Assembly (NCBI GenBank): GCA_003573635.1
Contig: QUTJ01031676.1
Coordinates: 1-14,763 of the forward strand
Direction of reading: 5' to 3'
Source: Goniomonas avonlea
Taxonomy: Eukaryota; Cryptophyceae; Goniomonadida; Goniomonadaceae
Length of the DNA stretch: 14,763 nucleotides
A program made the position numbers and the translations under genes. The notes below the pieces were generated by a model, which was given only the letters and a program-made list of their open reading frames with translations, had not been told where the DNA came from and ran no database searches. Shown in pieces: positions 1-6,200 of the stretch; within the stretch, counting starts at the first letter, position 1, and each line of letters opens with the position of its first letter.

Positions 1-70
1 GCGTGTCCGGCCAGCTCACGGCCCCCTGGAGCCACCTGCACGTCACCCAGGCGCTCGACTCTGTGAAAGG
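1..70 (+). CDS. Possible 3' part of an exon of an upstream gene (partial)
   Basis: From base 2 the plus strand reads open as VSGQLTAPWSHLHVTQALDS followed by VK and a split codon (gg), then meets GTAAGC, a good 5' splice site. I do not recognise the protein. A following exon of compatible phase could start at 567 (after gtccag) and would read RPVNLLFTRWLTDKKQYLEW and on to a TGA at 664-666, but that acceptor is only one of several. The piece is too short to prove coding; the donor-like context and the lack of stops are the only support. The bases just upstream of the donor (gtgaaagg) are part of the tandem repeat that follows. Confidence 0.3.
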
Positions 71-236
71 GTAAGCATCTCGAGGCAGCTTAGACAGATT
101 CTCAATCCAACCGGTCCTACTGTGAAAGGGTAAGCATCTCCAGGCGGCTTTGACAGATTCTCAACCCAACCGGTCCTACTGCGAAAGGGTAAGCATCTCC
201 AGGCAGCTTTGACAGATTCTCAACCCAACCGGTCCT
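61..236. repeat. 59-bp minisatellite, three copies, each carrying a 5' splice-site-like sequence
   Basis: Three head-to-tail units begin at 61, 120 and 179. Each starts with ctg(t/c)gaaagggtaagcatct and ends with ccaaccggtcct. Units differ at only a few positions. Every unit contains AAAGG|GTAAGC, the same sequence that would serve as the donor of the possible exon ending at 70. All frames through the array contain stops, so it is noncoding. Confidence 0.9.
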
Positions 237-1064
237 GGAGCGACTGACTGTCGCTCTGCAAGCCCGACCGGAGGGGGGGCGGAGTCAAACTCTTCTGCTC
301 ATTTTTATTTTGTGTGAGTTGAGTTTGACTGTGAGTTTGAGTGCCAGAGTTCAGTTTCTGTGTCTGCGTCCAGGGTCAACGTCTCTGTTCGATTCTCCCG
401 AAAAGGCTGCCTTGGGGGCCGTTTTCGAGAGGAGCGAGGAATACGCTGTTGTTGTTTCGATGATGAGATGTCAAAGTTTCACAATGCGAGGTTTTGTGGT
501 CACGGTTTCTTCCGACCGATTTTGATCGGTCAGTCTGAACAATTTTTCATCGTTGAGTCAGTCGTCCAGGCGTCCAGTCAATTTGTTGTTTACAAGGTGG
601 CTGACTGACAAGAAACAATATCTCGAATGGCAAGTCGATGACACACTTCTTCCAGAACGGTCCTGAACCTCAAGATTGTCCGCAACCAACACACCCAATG
701 GCGATGGGACAAGCTGGACCAGCATATGCAGCAACAGTTTCCCTCCCCTCACTCGTAAGTTTTACATCCTGTGCATTTGGAGTACCGATGGTGATTTCTT
801 CGCAGATAAGCGTCCCGCGACTTGGTCCCAAACTGCCCTGGACAATGGGATCTAGGTGATGATGGTTCAAGTGCGTGACGCTCGGGGCTGATCGTGCCAT
901 TAATCTTCGCGGCTTGTCGCGACCCCGGTCCCTCGCTCTGTGTGGATGGAGTGGCTTCGCATGTGTCAATGAAATTCAGAGTTCGAGCGGTTTCAGAGGA
1001 TTGTGTCCATAATGAAGAATTTTCCATCTTGGCTGACATAGCACCTGCCGATGCGGTGCAATGT
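237..1064. other. Region without a convincing gene; one possible tiny two-exon frame
   Basis: No open frame here resembles a known protein. The best candidate is a plus-strand frame starting at ATG 638 (MTHFFQNGPEPQDC...). It meets a strong donor (ACTC|GTAAGT, intron from 755) and a strong acceptor (TTCTTCGCAG, ending 805), then continues to a TGA at 857-859. The putative 51-nt intron is a multiple of three, so the frame is open with or without splicing. The predicted product of about 57 residues is Pro-rich and unrecognised. The segment 860-1064, downstream of the sixA stop codon, may hold its 3' UTR. The minus-strand frame at 749-1171 overlaps the sixA 3' end in another frame and looks like chance. 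Confidence 0.3.
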
Positions 1065-1568
1065 TCATAGGTTTCCCAGCGGAGGAATCGCCCAGCGAAG
1101 GGTCCACGTCCCAGACACAAGCCGCTCAAGCATGACCAACCCCGAGTTTTCAAATGTAACGACAGAGACATTGGGATTACCCGTCAGAAGCATCGACGCA
1201 AGTCGGTTCAAGAAAGGCAGATGCCCGACCAGCATCAGGCGGTCAGCCCTCGTCCTAAGTTCCTCAAATATCGGTTCAATGGGATCGTTCGGGGCCAAGC
1301 CACCCACTTGTGTCGGTGCAACACCCAGAGCTTCACCGAAGATAGCTGGGCAGTTGTGAGACACTCATAATCAACGAAATTTACACATACCTGCGGTCTC
1401 TGCTGCTCGCTTTTTGTCCGAGTGGCGGATTTCAGTCACAGAAACCCCCAACTTCTTGCCAAGGGCTGCTTGAGTGTTTGTGGTCTCAATTCCAGCTGCT
1501 GACAGAGGTCTCGACTTGTCCTGCTCCTCGGTAAGTGCCTCACCGTGCTGAATGAGGAAAAGCTGCAT
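1065..1568 (-). CDS. sixA: SixA-type phosphohistidine phosphatase, two exons
   Basis: Exons are 1568-1391 and 1345-1065 on the minus strand, with a 45-nt GT..AG intron (1390-1346, phase 1); the spliced product is 152 residues against about 160 for E. coli SixA. SixA belongs to the histidine phosphatase (RHG) superfamily and removes phosphate from phosphohistidine, classically on the HPt domain of ArcB. Visible landmarks are the N-terminal strand and catalytic motif LFLIQHGEA (His8), RPLSAAG at 20-26, the KRAAETA helix (Arg54) and the second catalytic His101 in VGHLPFLNRL. The usual Arg of RHG is Gln here; from memory some bacterial SixA proteins also have QHGE, so this need not mean inactivity. 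The in-frame ATG at 1583 would add five residues; I prefer 1568 because the family starts directly with this strand. It is divergent from the TPR gene at 1662. A bacterial-type family with an intron suggests an old transfer (inference). Confidence 0.9.
1346..1390 (-). other. Intron of the sixA-like gene (45 nt)
   Basis: The donor is GCAG|GTATGT and the acceptor CTGCCCAG. Removing it joins ...KRAAETA to AIFGEALG in phase and gives a full SixA fold, which fixes both ends. Confidence 0.88.
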
Positions 1569-1661
1569 GGACTGGATGATCACTCATATATCCAAGAGCG
1601 TAGTATGTGTCGGTAGGTACCGGGTACCGAAGCGGTAACTCGGCTGGCGCAAACTGCAAAG
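1569..1661. promoter_or_regulatory. Shared divergent promoter region between sixA-like and TTC36-like genes
   Basis: Only 93 bp separate the two start codons, so both 5' UTRs and any core promoters must lie here or overlap the neighbouring genes. It contains a near-palindromic cluster, tcggtaggtacc followed by gggtaccga (about 1608-1629), then a further cggtaac. I see no convincing TATA box. The region is defined by gene order, not by a recognised motif. Confidence 0.5.
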
Positions 1662-2359
1662 ATGACCACACCACACGACTTGCAGGTTCTCGACGACATA
1701 TTTGGGTGTGGGACGACGACTCGGGCTCAGCCTACTGAAGCGAGGGAAGATGAGAAGGTACCTGATGCAGGTGCGCCTTGCTCTGCTTCGTTTGGGGCTT
1801 GACTGCAATCGCAGAGCTGACACCAGCGGAGCTGGAATGTCGGGTCATTGAAGCTGATTGCGTGCGCCTCGCTGAATCTGGGAAGATAGAAGACGCATTG
1901 ACTAAGCTGTCAGAAGCCATCTCCCGGTTCCCTGCCCAAGCTTCGTTGTACAACAATCGGTAGGGAGAATCTTCCGTTTAAGGGGGTCTCAAGAGTTTTT
2001 CAGTGCACAGGCCTATCGTATCAATGGACAACGGGATATCGCCATGAACGATCTCAATGAAGCTGTCCGCCTTGCGTCTGAGGCAAGTCCTTCGCGGCAT
2101 ACACAGTTGGTTCTTCGTCAGGTTCGTGCAACCTCCATACAGTTCCGTGCTGACGCAGCAGCTGCAGGCTCGTGCACAACGCGGTATCCTTCACAAGATG
2201 CAAGGGCACTTGGAACAAGCGCGCACGGACTTTGAGGCAGCAGCAGCTCTTGGTAGCAAGTTCGCCAAGACTGAGGCAGCATCCCTTAATCCAATGGCTC
2301 AATTGTGTAACTCTGCGGTGACTCAAATGTTCAAAGATCTTGGACAAGGGAAGGCATGA
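1662..2359 (+). CDS. TTC36-like tetratricopeptide-repeat protein, four exons
   Basis: Exons are 1662-1770, 1815-1959, 2004 to about 2109 or 2121, and 2159-2359. The first two introns are 44 nt each (1771-1814 and 1960-2003). Intron 3 is less certain: 2122-2158 gives 190 residues and 2110-2158 gives 186, while human TTC36 has about 189. Similarity to TTC36 runs the whole length: N-terminal MTTPHDLQVLDDIFG, EDEKVPDAELTP before the first TPR, the TPR helices around GKIEDALTKLSEAISRFP, ASLYNNRAQAYR, GQRDIAMNDLNEAV, then AQRGILHKMQG, ARTDFEAAAALGSKFAK and the C-terminal signature SLNPMAQLCN. TTC36 family members are small TPR adaptors; in animals one has been linked to protection of a tyrosine-catabolism enzyme, but the role here is unknown. 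The start at 1662 is chosen because MTTPHD aligns with the family N-terminus. It shares its promoter region with the sixA-like gene. Confidence 0.87.
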
Positions 2360-3204
2360 GCATGGTTTTCAGTGAATATGATGCTCTGAAACCAAGGTTC
2401 TTGTCCTTGCTCATTCAGCCAGCAAATACGAGAGAAGCCCCAGAATGTTCCCTTCTCGGCGCTTCTGTTCGGAATTTACAATTTTTGTGTGCTCCTCGCG
2501 GGCTTTACGCTGATTTGAGAGTTCGTGAGGCGCATGTTGCCGCAGTACCTGAGACCTTGGTTGTACTTGGCAGGTTGGTACTGGGTTTCGCTCTCACAAA
2601 ACGCGCTCTATCAACCGCGCTTTTCTTGACTTCCAGTGAGCCACTCTTGACACACGACTCCGGAGATCCCTGATCACACAGTTTCGCTGCTGCTGCCTGT
2701 GAATGCGCAAACCGACACAGAGATTGAACCCGACAAGTAGAACCGATCTCACTTGGAAGTTGAAGGCACGTATGCATGTTCATGTTGAATCTGAACTGAA
2801 CTGTGTCGATTCTTCGTCAAATTTGAACATCGTGAGAATTGTTTGTTTTTCTTTGGTCCACTTCGTATCTTGAAATTATTGAACTGATTGCTGGAGGGTC
2901 CAACAGAGAGCAGTCCGTTTTCAGGGCTGGCCATGTGCGCGTGTTGGCGAGATTCGAGCCGGAAGGTTACGGAGGCATTGCACTTTGCCAAGTCTCAAAC
3001 GCAACTGGGTGCATCGTGACGTTCGCTTGGGCCTGCTGAGTCCCGACTCCCGAGCCCCCTTGGGCCCAGCAACCACCAAGAACAAACCCCAGTTGTATTA
3101 CGCCAACATGACCGTTCATTTTTTGTATCGGAATAACTAAGGTTGACTGTGTCACGTTGACCGTTTTACTCCATCCAGTCCGAGTAGCACCACTGAAAAG
3201 GAAA
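2360..3204. other. Intergenic region, no supported gene
   Basis: Frames of up to about 105 codons occur on both strands, but none resembles a known family, extends across plausible splice sites or shows periodic codon bias. The 5' part probably holds the 3' UTR of the TPR gene and the last bases hold the leader of the secreted-protein gene (start context GGAAAATGC). Confidence 0.5.
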
Positions 3205-3276
3205 ATGCGGAGCACCACTGCCATTTTGCTTGCATTGGGTTTGGCCCTTGTGGTCGGACTGGCCGCATCGCAGGCC
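3205..3276 (+). other. Signal peptide of the secreted Cys-rich protein
   Basis: Twenty-four codons: a short basic n-region (MR), a hydrophobic core from Ala6 to Ala21 and an A-S-Q-A end that fits the small residues at -3 and -1 of signal peptidase sites. The mature chain then starts with EVRED and is acidic. This places the protein in the secretory pathway and argues against reading the later basic block as a nuclear histone tail. Confidence 0.85.
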
Positions 3277-6200
3277 GAGGTTCGGGAAGATACCGTCGTC
3301 GAGTCGCTAGACTTGGACGATGAGGCAGGTTCTCTTCAGGAGGACAGCGACATCGCTTCCATCTTTGCCCGTTGCCCGAATGCCGCTTGCAGGCGGAACA
3401 AGGCGTCGTGTGCGAAGATCCAGCGTCGTCGCCACGTCTGCCAAAAGAAGGCTAACAGCTGCTTGAAGAAGGTCAAGGCTTGCCATCGGCGTTTGTCGGT
3501 GTGCCACCGCCGTCGCCGCAACTCTTGCACTCGTCGCCGTCGCAGCTGCCACAGCCTCCAGGCCCAGTTTGAGCGATGGATGAAAAGGCACCGTATTCTG
3601 AGCCGACGCCTTGCCATGCGTGTCAGGCGCGCCATGCGTCCTTACAGGTACGGACCTTTTCTCTTTTCTTAATCCATCCCTCATGTAATCCATCCCTCAT
3701 GTCATCCATCCAGGCCTCGCCGTGTCGTCCGCCGCCGCGCTCCCCGCCGCCGCCGCGTCACCCGTGCCCCCAAGAAGGTCGTGAAGCGCGCCCCCCGCCG
3801 CCGCGTCACCCGTGCCCCCAAGAAGGTTGTCAAGCGCAAGGTTGTCAAGCGCAAGGTTGTCAAGCGCAAGGTTGTCAAGCGCAAGGCCGTGAAGCCCAAG
3901 GTTGTCAAGAAAAAGCGGGTCTTGACCAAGAAGCATCGCCATGCCAAGCCCAAGGTGAGATCAATTCCAGTGTCGGGCTGATCGAGGGATCAATTACACT
4001 CCCGATTTAGGAGACCAAGTGCTGGATGCACCTTGCGTGCCCCAAGGGCCAGAAGCGCTACGGTGATGGCAGTGCTTGCCGCGGTGGTCGCAAGCCTCGC
4101 TGCGAGATGGGTTGGTGCGATGGTAATCCCAACGGTGGAAAGAGCTGCCCCCCCGTCCTCAACGCTGTGAGTCCTCCCTATGTGCCTTGTGTTCTCCTGT
4201 CTCGTGATCTTCTTCTGGGGCGCCGTAACCTTCAACCCACAGGCTGGCCGCAAGCACGCCCTCGCAACTACCACACACGCCAAGGCCAACCTCCACCAGT
4301 GCTGGAACATGCTCCCCTGCCCTAAGGGTCAGAAGCGTTACGGTGACGGCAGTGCTTGCCGCGGTGGTGGCAAGCCCAGCTGCGATTTGGGTTGGTGTGC
4401 GGGCCGTCCCAACAGGCTCCCGTGCGTACCTTGCTTGCTGCTCTTTTTCGCCTCGTCCCAATCTCGCAGATATTTGATTCAACTTTTTAAGTATTTTCCT
4501 GTTTCAATCTTCGCGGGGGGCTTGTTAACGAAGTACGCAGGAAGTGCGCCCGTCACAAGAAGGCCCATTGCTGGAAGCAGCTGCCCTGCCCGACTGGCAT
4601 GAGTCGTTACGGTGACGGCAGCGCGTGCAAGGGTTCCGATGGCAGGTACCTACCTCACTCCCTACTCACTCCCTTCTCACTCCCTCCCTCTCCTGCTCTC
4701 CGCCTCTCATCCTCTTCCGCATTAATTCCTCCCGCTTTCCCCTCACCCCCCCCACAGCAGGTGCGACCTGGGTTACTGTGCCAAGCGGGCCAACGGTGGC
4801 ATGCCCAGCTGCCCCAAGGTCGGGGAGGCTGCCTTCAGCAACTTCCGCGCTGTGAGTTGTGGTTCAGTTTTGCAAGTCACTCTCGATCCCTCGTACCAGC
4901 CTCTCTCTTTCTCCGTGTCTCCTTTGACCAGCGGCAGCACGAAATCCACGTTAGTGTTGGTCTGACCCCATACGTAGGAGCGCAAGTGCTGGCTGCACCT
5001 TGCCTGCCCCAAGGGCCAGAAGCGCTACGGTGACGGCAGTGCCTGCCGTGGTGGCGGCAAGCCTACCTGCGAGCTGGGTTGGTGCAACGGCTCCCCCAAC
5101 GGAGGCCGCAGCTGCGCCCCTGTCCTCAACGCTGTGAGTCCCCATGTTGAGATCCCAGCGTGAGACTGATTAACCTCACAACAACTGGACCATCTCTTGG
5201 TCCTTCAGAAACTTCCTAGTGTCGCTGAGGCCTTCGTTTGTCAAGTGTCAACTGAGGAGCACGGGGTCGTTCGAGCGCAGTGGAGTGGCATCTTGACAAA
5301 CTCTCAGGCTGGACGCAAGCACGCCCTCGCAACCACCACTCACGCCAAGGCCAACCTCAACCAGTGCTGGAACATGCTCCCCTGCCCCCATGGCCAGAAG
5401 CGCTATGGTGACGGCAGTGCTTGCCGCGGTGGTGGCAGGCCCAGCTGCGATTTGGGTTGGTGTGCGGGCCGTCCCAACAGGCTCCCGTGAGTCCTTTTTC
5501 CTAGGTTGGAATAGTTTTGTCGTGGAATCTCGCACACCATAGCACTTAAGTCTGACTGCGGTCCCGCAGGCGCTGCGTCCCTCACAGCGGCTTCCTGTGC
5601 TGGAAGCAGCTTCCTTGCCCCGCCGGCATGACCCGTTATGGTGATGGCAGTGCTTGCAAGGGGCCCGGTGGCAAGTACGCACCCCCTCCCCCTCCTCCGA
5701 CTTTTATCATCACGCTCTCCCACCGCACTCCCTCACACACACACACACACACAGGAGGTGCGACCTGGGTTACTGCGCCAAGCGGGCCAACCGTGGCATG
5801 CCCAGCTGCCCCAAGGTCGGGCAGGCAGCCTTCAGCGTGAAGTATAAGAAGAAGAGCGTCAAGGTGCTTCTTCTCTCTCGAGTTCCCAATCACTTGAAAA
5901 TACCCGTTGTCGTTTTTCGGATTGACTGGCACTTGAACGATCCCCTTGTCATCGTGCTTCTCCATGCTCACTCGTTGCTGTCACAGCCTTACAGGTTCCT
6001 TCGCCATTCGCTCCACGGACAGGCTCTGGCCCAGGCCACTTGCACTGCCCTCAACACCCGTGGAGGATGGACTTTCGCTGTGCGCCGCTCTTGTGGTGCT
6101 GGCCGCCGCACCTGTGCCCAGGTATGTTGCTTTGCGGACTGGCAGACAGAGTGGCGAGAGAGCAGAGAGCAGGCTGTGAGAGGGAGATGGCGCGGGGACT

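Noticed and set aside
749-1171. 140-codon minus-strand frame overlapping the sixA 3' end
   Set aside because: It overlaps the well-supported sixA coding sequence in a different frame and shows no recognisable domain.
2356-2673. 105-codon plus-strand frame downstream of the TPR gene
   Set aside because: It overlaps the last codons of the TPR gene and has no family resemblance or splice support; treated as chance.
3714-3954. Lys/Arg/Val-rich block considered as a separate histone H1-like gene
   Set aside because: It has no start of its own; it splices in phase to a signal-peptide exon upstream and to Cys-rich exons downstream.
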